Of a stretch of 64,000 nt of DNA, positions 44,733 through 52,826 are shown piece after piece. The stretch's first letter is position 1. Each line of letters begins with the position of its first letter. Under the pieces are notes generated by a model. That model ran no database searches. It worked only from the letters and a program-made list of their open reading frames with translations, and had not been told where the DNA came from. The translations under genes were made by a program, and so were the position numbers. The stretch is taken from assembly GCA_963822695.1 (NCBI GenBank), contig CAWGJH010000028.1:1-64000 (forward strand). The letters run 5' to 3'. The stretch is from GCA-003244245 sp963822695 (GTDB lineage Bacteria > Actinomycetota > Actinomycetes > Mycobacteriales > Pseudonocardiaceae).

Positions 44733-45599
44733 TCACTCCGTGGTCGCGTGGGAAGCGGCCCGCCCAGCCGTCTCCTGTGCGCAGGACAGGACCAACTCGG
44801 CGAAATCCGCCGGGTGGCTTAGGTGCGGGGCATGCCCACCGCGCACCACGTGTCGGCGTGAGCGCGGCAGCGCAGCGACAATCAGCGTGACGATGCGACT
44901 ATAGGTCGGCAGGCTGGCCTCACCGTGGCTGACCACGAGCGGGTGCGCGTAGCCCGCGAGCAGCTCCGGCCGCACCGCCAGCCGGGTGGGGTCTCGGGAC
45001 TGGTCGAGCCAGGTGTCAGCGTTCATCAGGCAGGTCCGCCGGATCTCCGAAGTGAACAGCGTGTCCCATGTCCCCGGCCCGAAGGCGGCGTGATCGACGA
45101 AGTGGCGGAGGCCCTGCGCCACCGCTCCCATGGTGATGAGATCGGCGGCGCGGCGCAACTGCTCGCTCGCTTCCTCCGCCAGCTGCCGGCTCGACGCGTC
45201 GTCACGCAGAAGGGTGAATAGCGGGGGCTCGTGTACCAGCAGGCCGCCGGTCAAGCCGGGGTGGTAGGCGCCGAGCAGCATCGTGACGCACGAGCCGTAG
45301 GAGTGGCCAACGACCAGGGGCGCTTTAAGCTCGAGGGCGCGCAGCACGCCAGCCAGGTCCTCGACGTCCTCGCTGATCCGCCCCTGGCCAGGCGGGCAGC
45401 TGCTGCCGCCATGGCCGCGCCGGTCGTAGGTGACGACCAAGTGCGATTCGGCGAGCTGCGGGACGATCCGTTCCCAAGCTCGGTGGTCGTCGAGGGAACC
45501 GTGCACGAGCACGATTGGTGGGCCGGATCCGGCCACCTGCACGGCGAGCTCGACCCCGTTCACGGGGATCGACAGTGCCGCGACGTCACTCCCGGTCAT
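44733..45599 (-). CDS. Alpha/beta hydrolase
   Basis: 288 residues from ATG 45599. P-P-I-V-L-V-H-G-S-L-D-D-H-R-A-W (oxyanion strand), V-V-G-H-S-Y-G-S (nucleophile Ser), and G-G-H-A-P-H-L-S-H-P near the end (catalytic His) give a complete triad layout with Asp likely in the strand before. Similar enzymes hydrolyse esters or ring-cleavage products. It is convergent with the monooxygenase gene (25 bp between stops) and divergent from the TetR gene, suggesting control by it. Confidence 0.88.
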   Translation of the reverse strand: MTGSDVAALSIPVNGVELAVQVAGSGPPIVLVHGSLDDHRAWERIVPQLAESHLVVTYDRRGHGGSSCPPGQGRISEDVEDLAGVLRALELKAPLVVGHSYGSCVTMLLGAYHPGLTGGLLVHEPPLFTLLRDDASSRQLAEEASEQLRRAADLITMGAVAQGLRHFVDHAAFGPGTWDTLFTSEIRRTCLMNADTWLDQSRDPTRLAVRPELLAGYAHPLVVSHGEASLPTYSRIVTLIVAALPRSRRHVVRGGHAPHLSHPADFAELVLSCAQETAGRAASHATTE

Positions 45600-45711
45600 G
45601 GCGCCTCCGCTGCGAGGTGACCAGTTTTCTCTCAGCCTCGGCGATGTCGAGGACGGGCGCCAGGCGTTGGAGTCGGCCAGAGCGATCGACACCGTGGTGT
45701 CGGACAAGACG

Positions 45712-45752
45712 TGCTGCGTGCGCTGTGCGGCACCGATGCGGCGCAGTTCCCC
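45712..45752 (+). repeat. 41-bp copy of the GH88-like gene 3' end
   Basis: 45712-45752 matches 43031-43071 in 39 of 41 positions (encoding L-R-A-L-x-G-T-D-A-x-Q-F-P). It sits alone in the 300-bp gap between the hydrolase and TetR genes, so it is a short dispersed duplication. Confidence 0.85.
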
Positions 45753-45898
45753 CACAGACGTCCGACCCTCCCTACACTGGCCCGCACCACTACGAAGATC
45801 GCACCCCAGCGGCCCATACCCCGCCATCCCGCTCCCGGTTCGGGGCGGGTGGCCGGAAGAGGCGGTACGCCGGTAGCGACCGGCCCCAGGAGTGCTCA

Positions 45899-46537
45899 AT
45901 GGCCACCGCAGGCAGCCGGAAAGACCCAGGTCCGAGCGCCAGCGACAAGATCCTCGACGCTGCGATGAGCCTCTTCGTCCTGCGGGGTTACCCGTCCACG
46001 ACGGTGGAGATGATCGCGCATGAGGCGGGGGTCGCCGTGCAGACGGTCTACTTCAGCTTCCGCGCCAAGGCGAACATCCTCAAGCAACTCGTCAACATCA
46101 ACATTGCCGGGGACGCTCAGCCCACTGCGACGCTGCAACGGGCATGGGTCGCGGATGCGCTCGCCGAGCCCGACCCCGCCCGCCAGCTCGAGATCCAGGT
46201 CAAGGGGACAGCCGCCATTCACCGTCGGGTCGCCCCGCTGCTGGGCGTGCTGCGCCGCGCCAGTGACACCGACCCTGCGGTCGCGGAGCTGTGGCGAACC
46301 AACCAGGAGCAGCGCCGCGCCCTGCATCGCCAGCTCGTGACTGCCCTGCGCCGCAAGGGGGGCCTGCCCCCGGGGATGCGGCTCGGCCAGGCGGCCGACA
46401 TCAGCTACGCCGTGCTCGGGCCCGAGCTGTTCCATGTGCTGGTCACTGAGCGCGGCTGGTCGATCGCGGAGTGGGAGCGTTGGACCCTTGGTGCCCTACG
46501 CCGTGAGCTCCTGAACGGTAGCGACGATCGTGATTAG
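45899..46537 (+). CDS. TetR-family transcription regulator
   Basis: 212 residues. The helix-turn-helix (I-L-D-A-A-M-S-L-F-V-L-R-G-Y-P-S-T-T-V-E-M-I-A-H-E-A-G-V-A-V-Q-T-V-Y at ~18-52) is followed by a ligand-binding helical domain. AGGAG lies 6 bases before ATG. It is divergent to the alpha/beta hydrolase gene and close to the catabolic cluster 40.7-45.6 kb, so it probably represses these genes in response to a substrate (inference). Confidence 0.9.
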   Translation: MATAGSRKDPGPSASDKILDAAMSLFVLRGYPSTTVEMIAHEAGVAVQTVYFSFRAKANILKQLVNINIAGDAQPTATLQRAWVADALAEPDPARQLEIQVKGTAAIHRRVAPLLGVLRRASDTDPAVAELWRTNQEQRRALHRQLVTALRRKGGLPPGMRLGQAADISYAVLGPELFHVLVTERGWSIAEWERWTLGALRRELLNGSDDRD

Positions 46538-46569
46538 CCGTCGTCAGTTTTGGTACACCGGTCCCCACG

Positions 46570-46720
46570 CTTGGCTTGCGATGCGAGAAACGGACCGGCT
46601 ACTCTCCGGCGGAGGCAACGGTGCGAGGAAGCCGGTGAGAATCCGGCGCGGTCGCGTCACTGTGATCGGGCGATGACGCCCGAAAGTCAGACCTTCTGCC
46701 GTTGCCCAGCTCCGCAACGC
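46570..46720 (+). ncRNA. Cobalamin riboswitch
   Basis: The conserved core is present: GAGGAAGCCGGTGAGAATCC then GGCGCGGTCGCGTCACTGTGA, and the B12-box-like AGTCAGACCTTCTGCC. The arms GGCAACGG (46614-46621) and CCGTTGCC (46699-46706) close the aptamer. It lies 76 bp before the cbiM start, the expected arrangement for B12-repressed cobalt uptake. Confidence 0.93.
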
Positions 46721-46752
46721 TAGGGACGCGCCATCCCGAAGGAGTTGTGCTC

Positions 46753-46809
46753 ATGTGCCTCACCGAGTGTGCTGTCACGGTGTGCGAGGTGAGCCGTGCA
46801 CATTCCTGA
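46753..46809 (+). CDS. 18-residue cysteine-containing leader peptide
   Basis: The ATG is preceded by AAGGAG at good distance and encodes M-C-L-T-E-C-A-V-T-V-C-E-V-S-R-A-H-S. Its stop lies inside cbiM (overlap 14 bp), so ribosomes on it could affect cbiM translation. Three Cys and one His could bind cobalt; this is speculation. Confidence 0.45.
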   Translation: MCLTECAVTVCEVSRAHS

Positions 46810-47449
46810 CGGCTTCGTCTCTCCCGCGGTCGCGGTTGCCGGCGCCGCGGTGGCCGTTGCCGGGCTTGCGGTGTGTGTGCGCCGCGCCCGGCTCGACGTC
46901 ACCGAGCAGCAGTTGCCACTGGCCGGCCTGGCTGCGGCGTTCTTCCTGGTCCTAGGGGTCCCGATCATCCCGGTGGCGGTGGGCACCGACGGGCACCTGC
47001 TCGGCGGGACGCTGGCCGTGGCATTGCTCGGACCGTGGCTGGGACCGGTGGTGATCACCGTGGTCACGGTGGTGCAAGCCTTGTTCCTGGGTGACGGCGG
47101 GCTGTCCACGCTCGGGCTCAACGTGGTCAACCTGGCCCTGGTGCCAGCTGCGGTCGGTTACCCGGTGCTGCTCGGGCTGCACAAAGTGCTCCGCACCATC
47201 CGGCTCACCGGCCCCGCCGGAACCACGGTGGCCGCCGGGGTCGCCGCTGCGGTGTCGGTACTTGCCGCGGCGGTGCTGTTCACCGCGGAGTACGCGGTGG
47301 GCGGTGTTGCTGGGGTGCCGCTGCGTACCGTCGCGATCTCGATCATCGGGGTGTACGCGCTGGTCGCGGTCGTGGAGGGGCTGGTCACCGCGCTGGTGGT
47401 GCGGGGACTGCTGGCGGTGCGCGCCGACCTCGTCCAGGTGGCTACCTGA
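46796..47449 (+). CDS. cbiM: CbiM/NikM-type cobalt or nickel ECF transporter subunit
   Basis: 217 residues. The N-terminal M-H-I-P-D-G-F motif is the metal-binding signature of CbiM/NikM, whose N terminus inserts into the membrane pocket. About six membrane helices follow, with L-L-G-G-T-L-A-V-A-L-L-G-P-W and Q-A-L-F-L-G-D-G-G-L-S-T-L-G-L-N. GTG 46796 gives the exact M-H start needed, with GAGGTGA before it. CbiN, CbiQ and CbiO are missing next to it, so partners must come from elsewhere. The upstream cobalamin riboswitch makes cobalt the likely ion. Confidence 0.9.
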   Translation: MHIPDGFVSPAVAVAGAAVAVAGLAVCVRRARLDVTEQQLPLAGLAAAFFLVLGVPIIPVAVGTDGHLLGGTLAVALLGPWLGPVVITVVTVVQALFLGDGGLSTLGLNVVNLALVPAAVGYPVLLGLHKVLRTIRLTGPAGTTVAAGVAAAVSVLAAAVLFTAEYAVGGVAGVPLRTVAISIIGVYALVAVVEGLVTALVVRGLLAVRADLVQVAT

Positions 47450-47475
47450 GTGGCCCGATGCCAACCGTGTGCTTG

Positions 47476-47491
47476 ACACTCGTTCGAGTGT
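47476..47491. promoter_or_regulatory. 16-bp palindrome overlapping a -35-like box
   Basis: ACACTCG-TT-CGAGTGT is a perfect 7+2+7 palindrome. It overlaps TTGACA (47473-47478), a possible -35 for the M-box transcript; TTCACT 17 bp downstream is a weak -10. It may be a repressor site or the end hairpin of cbiM. Confidence 0.5.
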
Positions 47492-47511
47492 GGGGTTCAC
47501 TCGTTTGTGCA

Positions 47512-47684
47512 GCACCTCGTTCGGTGAGGCGTCTGCGCGGACATAGGCCACTGACCCTCCGGCGTCGAGAGACGCTCTGTGGTCAGGACAGGTCTCCCCG
47601 GCCTAAGGGGTGACCCCAAGTGGCTTCCCGCCCGTGAGGGTGGGGGTACGCCGTGCAGTGCCAAAGCTCTGACGAGGGGGTGTC
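47512..47684 (+). ncRNA. M-box (ykoK leader) magnesium riboswitch
   Basis: Compared from memory with the Bacillus M-box, the segment keeps the order GGTGAGGC, GGCCACTGACCC, GAGAGACGC, GGTCAGGACAGG, AAGTGGCTTCCCG, and the 3' block GTGCAGTGCCAAAGCTCTGA. CACCTCGT (47513-47520) can pair with ACGAGGGGGTG at the 3' end to form P1. It precedes an Nramp-like gene and an MgtE-N/CBS gene. Binding of Mg2+ normally lowers expression of transporters. Confidence 0.88.
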
Positions 47685-47778
47685 TGAGCCCGACTCGCCT
47701 GTGCTGGCGCGGGCATCCTCGTTGCGCGACCAGGCAGTGGTGGCACCCGCGTGTGCCCCGGCGGCGAGGAGGTGGGTA

Positions 47779-47868
47779 ATGGGTATCGATGGCAGTCATA
47801 GACCGGTTCCTCTTGCCCAGTGCGCGCGCCGATCATGGCTGACTTCCAGGGTCCACCGCAGGGTGTGA
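47779..47868 (+). CDS. 29-codon upstream ORF between M-box and Nramp gene
   Basis: A strong GAGGAGGTG lies 5 bases before ATG. The peptide M-G-I-D-G-S-H-R-P-V-P-L-A-Q-C-A-R-R is basic. It may be a leader peptide that links translation to the downstream transporter, as mgtL does in enterobacteria; that is only an analogy. Confidence 0.4.
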   Translation: MGIDGSHRPVPLAQCARRSWLTSRVHRRV

Positions 47869-48012
47869 GCCTTTGGCGGGCGCTCGTCTGACGGGATTAC
47901 CGCGATGAGCCACCTTCTTGTGCACGTCGTCCCTGCTCGTTCCGTTTGGCGGCACCTCCGCACGCCTGACCTTGGGTGAGCGCCCGCGCTCGCCTGGTGA
48001 AGGGATGATCTG

Positions 48013-49680
48013 ATGGCTACTAACACCACGGGAACCAGCGGGCACACCGCACCACTGGGTACCAGTGCGGTGCTGGATGAGGCGCACCTGGGTGACATCC
48101 AGGGCGCGATGGGCACGATCCGTCAAGGTGACCACGACGCCCGTACCGGCCTTTCGGCCCGGTTGAAGACGTTGCTGGCGATCGTGGGTCCGGGCCTGAT
48201 CGTGATGGTCGGCGACAATGATGCCGGCGCGTTCGGCACCTACACCCAGGCCGGGCAGAACTACGGCACCCGGCTGCTGTGGACGTTGTTGCTGCTGATT
48301 CCGGTGCTGTATGTCAACCAGGAGATGGTGCTGCGCCTGGGCGCGGTGACGGGGGTCGGGCACGCCCGGTTGATCCTTGAGCGGTTCGGGCGCTTCTGGG
48401 GCGCGTTCAGCGTGATCGATTTGTTCCTGCTCAACGCGCTGACCATCGTCACTGAGTTCATTGGCATCAGCCTCGGGCTGTCCTACCTGGGGCTGCCCCG
48501 GGTACCCGGAGTGCTGATCGCCGCCGTGGTGGTCATCGCGGCGGCGTCCACGGGTAGTTTCCGGCGCTTTGAGCGGGTCTGTTTGGTGCTCGTCGCGGGC
48601 AGCCTGCTACTGGTGCCGATCCTGGTCATGGCCCACCCCCCGCTGAGCCAGGTCACCCGCGACTTCGTGGTGCCAGGAATGCCCGTCGGGGCGGAGCTGT
48701 CCACAGTGATGCTGCTGATCATCGCGATCGTCGGCACCACCGTCGCGCCCTGGCAGCTATTCTTCCAACAGTCCTATGTCATCGACAAGCGGATCACCCC
48801 GAGGTTCATCGGCTACGAGAAGGCCGACCTGTGGATCGGCATCGTCATTGTGGTCCTGGGCGCGGGGGCGATGATGGCTTTCTGTACCACCGCGTTCGCC
48901 GGGCATCCGGAGTTCGGGCAGTTCACCGATGCTGGCGGGGTCGCCACCGGCCTGGGAACCTACGTCAACAAGACTGCGGGAGTGCTCTTCGCCCTCGCGC
49001 TGATCGACGCCAGCATCATCGGGGCCGCCGCCGTCTCACTCGCGACGGCCTACGCGATCGGCGACGTGCTGGGGTTGCGGCACTCACTGCACCGCAGCCC
49101 GAAAGAGGCCAAGGGCTTCTACGTGATCTTTGCCGGGTTGCTGGTCTGCGCGGCGGTGATCGTAATCATCCCGGGTAGCCCGTTGGGCCTGCTCACCGAG
49201 GGAGTGCAGACCCTGGCCGGGGTGTTACTGCCCTCGGCGACGGTGTTCCTGCTGTTGCTCTGCAATGACCGTCAGGTCCTGGGGCCCTGGGTCAATGGCC
49301 GGGCCCTCAACGTGTTCACCTCGGCGGTGATCGCGGTGCTGGTGATGCTCTCCATCGTGCTCACCGCCGCCGTGATCTTCCCCAGCATCACCAGCACCGC
49401 CATCCTGACCATCCTTGCCATCGGCACCGCCCTGGCCGTGCTCGCCGGTATCGCGCTGCTCGTCGGGCGCCGGGTGCGCCCCGCGCCGGCCGGTACCGAT
49501 CCGCCACCGCTGGACCGCCGCCTGCGCGCCACCTGGCGGATGCCGCCACTGGCCCTGCTCACCCGGCCGACGCTGAGCATCGGCCGCCGGCTTGGGCTCA
49601 CCGTGCTGCGCGGCTACCTGGTCATTGCCGCGGGCATGGTCATCGTCCGCGTCGTCCAACTCGCCCTCGCCGGCCACTAG
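48013..49680 (+). CDS. Nramp-family divalent metal transporter, Mg2+-type candidate
   Basis: 555 residues with about eleven membrane helices and an N-terminal cytosolic tail. The helix-1 site reads G-D-N-D70-A-G-A73 instead of the manganese/iron D-P-G-N, and the helix-6 site reads T-T-V-A245-P-W-Q instead of the M-P-H motif. So Asp is kept while Asn and Met are replaced by Ala, as reported for Nramp-related magnesium transporters. With the M-box upstream, Mg2+ import is the best inference. The PRC/MgtE-N/CBS gene follows after 17 bp. Confidence 0.85.
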   Translation: MATNTTGTSGHTAPLGTSAVLDEAHLGDIQGAMGTIRQGDHDARTGLSARLKTLLAIVGPGLIVMVGDNDAGAFGTYTQAGQNYGTRLLWTLLLLIPVLYVNQEMVLRLGAVTGVGHARLILERFGRFWGAFSVIDLFLLNALTIVTEFIGISLGLSYLGLPRVPGVLIAAVVVIAAASTGSFRRFERVCLVLVAGSLLLVPILVMAHPPLSQVTRDFVVPGMPVGAELSTVMLLIIAIVGTTVAPWQLFFQQSYVIDKRITPRFIGYEKADLWIGIVIVVLGAGAMMAFCTTAFAGHPEFGQFTDAGGVATGLGTYVNKTAGVLFALALIDASIIGAAAVSLATAYAIGDVLGLRHSLHRSPKEAKGFYVIFAGLLVCAAVIVIIPGSPLGLLTEGVQTLAGVLLPSATVFLLLLCNDRQVLGPWVNGRALNVFTSAVIAVLVMLSIVLTAAVIFPSITSTAILTILAIGTALAVLAGIALLVGRRVRPAPAGTDPPPLDRRLRATWRMPPLALLTRPTLSIGRRLGLTVLRGYLVIAAGMVIVRVVQLALAGH

Positions 49681-49697
49681 CCTAAGGAAGCCTGGTC

Positions 49698-51200
49698 ATG
49701 AGCATGACCCCGCAGCCGCCGAGCAACACCCCCCGCCAGAATCCCGGCGCTCACCACCCTGACTCTCAGACCGCCTCTGACTCTCAGACCGCCTCTGACT
49801 CTCAGACCGCCCCGCCCGGACGGACGTTGTCGTTGTCGCGGCTGCTCAGCCGGGCCGTGGTGGGGGCCTGCGGGCAGAAACTGGGCCAGCTGTCCGACGT
49901 GATCGTCCGGCTGCGCGGCGCCGACTACCCGCTGGTCACCGGGCTTGTCGCGGACATCGGTGGGCGCCTGGTGTTCGTGCCCGCCGAGACCGTGACCGAC
50001 TGGGACACCGAGCAGGTGCTGCTGGTCAGTGCCCGGGTCAACCTGCGGAAATTCGAGCGCCGCGATGGCGAGGTGCTGCTCCGCGCCGACATCCTCGGCC
50101 ACCGGCTCATCGACATCCCCCGGGCACGGCTGGTGCGGGCCTATGACCTGGAGCTCCTCGACACCGGCGAGGGTTGGGTGCTGGCCGGGGTGGACACTCA
50201 TAAGACCAGCTGGTGGCGCCGGGTGCTGGGCCTGACCCGGTCCGCCCAGGACCCGCCTGGCGAGGGTGAGCCCGCCGACCACGGCTGCCGGGACTGGAAG
50301 GCGTTCGAGGCGTTGATCGGGCACGAGCCCTCGGCGCTGCTGCGCACCCCGACTGGCCGGCTCCGCCGGCTCAAGCCCGCGCAGATCGCCGACCTGCTCG
50401 AGCAAGCCTCCCGCCAGGAGCAGACCGAGTTGCTCGAGCAGGTCCACGTCGACCCCGAGCTGGAGGCCGACGTGTTCGAAGAACTCGACGACGACCGCCA
50501 ATCCCGGCTGCTGCGCGACCGCACCGACCCTGAGATCGCCGGCGTGCTGGCCCGGATGCGCGCCGACGATGCCGCCGACGCCATCGCCGACCTGCCCCAG
50601 GACCGCCGCCAACCCGTGCTCAACCTGCTACCCACAGGCCAGCGCACCAAGGTGACAGCCCTGCTGGGCTACAACCCGACTAGCGCCGGCGGGCTGATGA
50701 GCCTGGACTTCCTCGCCCTCCCGCGCGACACTACCGTTGCCGCCGTGCTGGAGCGGGTGCGCACTGCCCGCACCCTGCAGCCCGAGGCCCTGGCCACTGT
50801 GTTCAGCCTCAACCACCGGGGGAGACTGCGCGGCGCGGCCAGCCTGGTCGCCCTGATCCAGGCCGATCCCGACGCCCTCCTGCGCACCGTCGCGGACTCC
50901 AACCCCATCCGGGTCCACCCCGACGCCGACCTGATCGACATCACCCTGCTGATGACCGACTACAACCTGCTCAACCTGCCTGTCGTTGACGACGACGACC
51001 ACGTCATCGGTGTCATCACCGTCAACGATGTGCTCGAATCCTCCCTCCCGCGTAACTGGCGCCGCCGCGAACCCGCGCCCCACGCCGAGTCCACTGGCGA
51101 GGACAACGAACACCAGCCCCCCGTCGATGCTGACCCGCGCCGATCCGCCCCCACCAGACAGCCACTCAACGATCTCGCGCCGGAACCACCCCGGGTCTAA
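49698..51200 (+). CDS. PRC-barrel / MgtE N-terminal / CBS-pair protein
   Basis: 500 residues, no membrane helix. The N terminus has a D-S-Q-T-A-S repeat, then a PRC-barrel-like domain (L-S-D-V-I-V-R-L-R-G-A-D-Y-P-L-V-T-G-L-V-A), an MgtE N-like helical superhelix (L-L-E-Q-A-S-R-Q-E-Q-T-E-L-L-E-Q-V, M-R-A-D-D-A-A-D-A-I-A-D-L-P) and two CBS motifs (I-R-V-H-P-D-A-D-L ... L-P-V-V-D-D-D-D-H-V-I-G-V-I-T). It is MgtE's cytosolic Mg2+ sensor without its channel, so it probably gates or regulates the adjacent Nramp-like transporter. Confidence 0.85.
   Translation: MSMTPQPPSNTPRQNPGAHHPDSQTASDSQTASDSQTAPPGRTLSLSRLLSRAVVGACGQKLGQLSDVIVRLRGADYPLVTGLVADIGGRLVFVPAETVTDWDTEQVLLVSARVNLRKFERRDGEVLLRADILGHRLIDIPRARLVRAYDLELLDTGEGWVLAGVDTHKTSWWRRVLGLTRSAQDPPGEGEPADHGCRDWKAFEALIGHEPSALLRTPTGRLRRLKPAQIADLLEQASRQEQTELLEQVHVDPELEADVFEELDDDRQSRLLRDRTDPEIAGVLARMRADDAADAIADLPQDRRQPVLNLLPTGQRTKVTALLGYNPTSAGGLMSLDFLALPRDTTVAAVLERVRTARTLQPEALATVFSLNHRGRLRGAASLVALIQADPDALLRTVADSNPIRVHPDADLIDITLLMTDYNLLNLPVVDDDDHVIGVITVNDVLESSLPRNWRRREPAPHAESTGEDNEHQPPVDADPRRSAPTRQPLNDLAPEPPRV
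49761..49814 (+). repeat. 18-bp minisatellite, three units
   Basis: GACTCTCAGACCGCCTCT is repeated at 49761, 49779 and 49797 (last unit diverging at its end), encoding D-S-Q-T-A-S. It lies in the N-terminal linker of the CBS protein and can change copy number without breaking the frame. Confidence 0.95.
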
Positions 51201-51215
51201 ACGCTCACCCGGTGC

Positions 51216-51893
51216 TCAGTGCTGCTGTTTGTAGGCACTTGACCGAGACGGATGTGGTCGGCGGGATCGTTGGCGCGGGTGTAGCGCGTCGAGCAGGCGG
51301 TGTCCGACCGCGATGCCGACACCGGTGATCAGCGCACTGGCCGCCCTGGCGGCTAGTTCTCCGGCGAGCAGCCGGTCGTCAGCCGTAGCTGGGGTGCCCG
51401 TGTCTGGGGGAGGAGGCAGCTTCAGCGCTGGGGGAGCGGCGCTCATCGGGGTGGGCCACGCCAGCCGGTGCACTGTGGTGGCCACCGCTTCCAACCTGCT
51501 GGCCAGCGATTGACCATCCCACACCAGCACGTGCAGCTCGCCGTACTCGGCGACCGCCACTAGACGGTGATCACCGGAGGCGACCAGGAACCGCCACTGG
51601 CGACCCCGGTTGGCCAGGTAACGGGCGTGACCGATCAACGCGATCTCGGCCGCGTCCGGGCCAGGTGACACCGGCCACGGCGCCACCCCAAGCTCGATCA
51701 GCGCCGAGATGACGCTGTCCTTGGCCGGCCACTGCTGGGAGAAACACGCTAGGGCGTGCTCGACTGGGCCGGCGGCTGTGAGCAGCGCCTGCATACGGGC
51801 CCGCACCATCGGCAGCCGCGGCTTGAACGGCCCGATCACGTTCTCGACGTCGATCAGCAGCACCGTGGCGGGGATCTGAAGCATCGTGGTCAC
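51216..51893 (-). CDS. NYN/PIN-like ribonuclease domain protein
   Basis: 225 residues. The NYN core is visible: V-L-L-I-D15-V-E-N-V, G-P-D80-A-A-E-I-A-L-I-G-H-A and F-L-V-A-S-G-D108-H-R-L-V, giving the acidic metal-binding set. A proline-rich linker and a second, possibly membrane-near helix (A-A-S-A-L-I-T-G-V-G-I-A-V-G-H) follow, ending in a basic tail. NYN proteins cut RNA; in actinobacteria many are part of uncharacterised RNA processing or defence. Convergent with the CBS gene. Confidence 0.8.
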   Translation of the reverse strand: MTTMLQIPATVLLIDVENVIGPFKPRLPMVRARMQALLTAAGPVEHALACFSQQWPAKDSVISALIELGVAPWPVSPGPDAAEIALIGHARYLANRGRQWRFLVASGDHRLVAVAEYGELHVLVWDGQSLASRLEAVATTVHRLAWPTPMSAAPPALKLPPPPDTGTPATADDRLLAGELAARAASALITGVGIAVGHRLLDALHPRQRSRRPHPSRSSAYKQQH

Positions 51894-52376
51894 TCCTGGA
51901 CAGCCGCGCCGCTGCGGCGGGTCGAGCAGTTCAATGGCTGCGGTGATGGGGCAACCACGGTACGGGTCAATTCATTCACCGGCACAAGACCACCCCCTCG
52001 CCGCGCAGCCAGGCGCCCGCAACTTCGACGCCGGCCACTTCCCCTCTGGCGGCGCGGCGCAGCGGGTGCTCACCGAGCTACGCAAGCTGGCCAAGCACAT
52101 GGCGTCGCCGACCGCCGAGGCGGCCACGCCCGTGCGCAGCGCGCTTGACGATCTCCGCGCTCGCCGCGCTGCTCACCGGCGCCCAGGATTGAGAGCGTCC
52201 CCCGCCGTTGGTGGCTAGCGACGGCCAGCAGTGCTAGTAGCTTCCGCAGGACGTCGGGTGATGACGCAGGCACTGTCGTCGAGTGACGGCCAGCTGACTG
52301 GGACGCACGTACCCCAGAGACCCATACGGGCGCGGCCTGGGGTGTTTGCGCCGCGCTCCGGTGGGCTGTTGCAGCC
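51894..52376. other. Stretch without a convincing gene
   Basis: The longest frame (51886-52218, plus) has a short helical piece (A-A-Q-R-V-L-T-E-L-R-K-L-A-K-H-M) but an implausible N terminus overlapping the NYN start. It may be a gene fragment. I see no hairpin or repeat of note. Confidence 0.35.
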
Positions 52377-52826
52377 TTACAACTGCGTAGCTGAGGGTGC
52401 CATCACTTGGAACGACTCGCCCTGACTGTGACCATCGACGCTCGCCCGCCACTCATACCGGCCGGGCGACAGGGACATCGGCGCGACGTTGACAGCGAAG
52501 ACTGCGCTCAACGTGCTACCCGGCGCGATGCCGGCTGGCCGGCCCACTTCAAGCTCGATCTGGCTAACGATCGGTTGTGGTCCAGTGGGACCAGGCATAG
52601 ACACCGGCTGGCCGTCGTCAGTGACCAGCTCCACCCGTACGGGCAGCTTCTGGTTCGTACGATCCCAGGGGACCTGGATCATCAATGCCACTGCGTGCGG
52701 AGCGGTTGGGCTACCTGTGATCGTCCAGCCGGCCCCTAGCATGTGAATTTTGCCAGTCGCTGCGTCTGTTTGAGCTGCATCACACAGAATGAGTTTGAAC
52801 CCGATCTGCGGCCTGGTCAGCGGCAC
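52377..52826 (-). CDS. DUF6941-like hypothetical protein
   Basis: 149 residues, mostly beta. F-K-L-I-L-C-D-A-A-Q-T-D-A-A-T-G-K-I-H-M-L-G-A-G-W is typical of the DUF6941 start, followed by A-L-M-I-Q-V-P-W-D-R-T-N-Q and Y-E-W-R-A-S-V-D-G. These proteins look like small beta-sandwich domains of unknown role, some near phage or secretion genes. Its start overlaps the next upstream gene's stop region by 10 bp, so it may share a transcript with 52817-53306. Confidence 0.6.
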   Translation of the reverse strand: MPLTRPQIGFKLILCDAAQTDAATGKIHMLGAGWTITGSPTAPHAVALMIQVPWDRTNQKLPVRVELVTDDGQPVSMPGPTGPQPIVSQIELEVGRPAGIAPGSTLSAVFAVNVAPMSLSPGRYEWRASVDGHSQGESFQVMAPSATQL

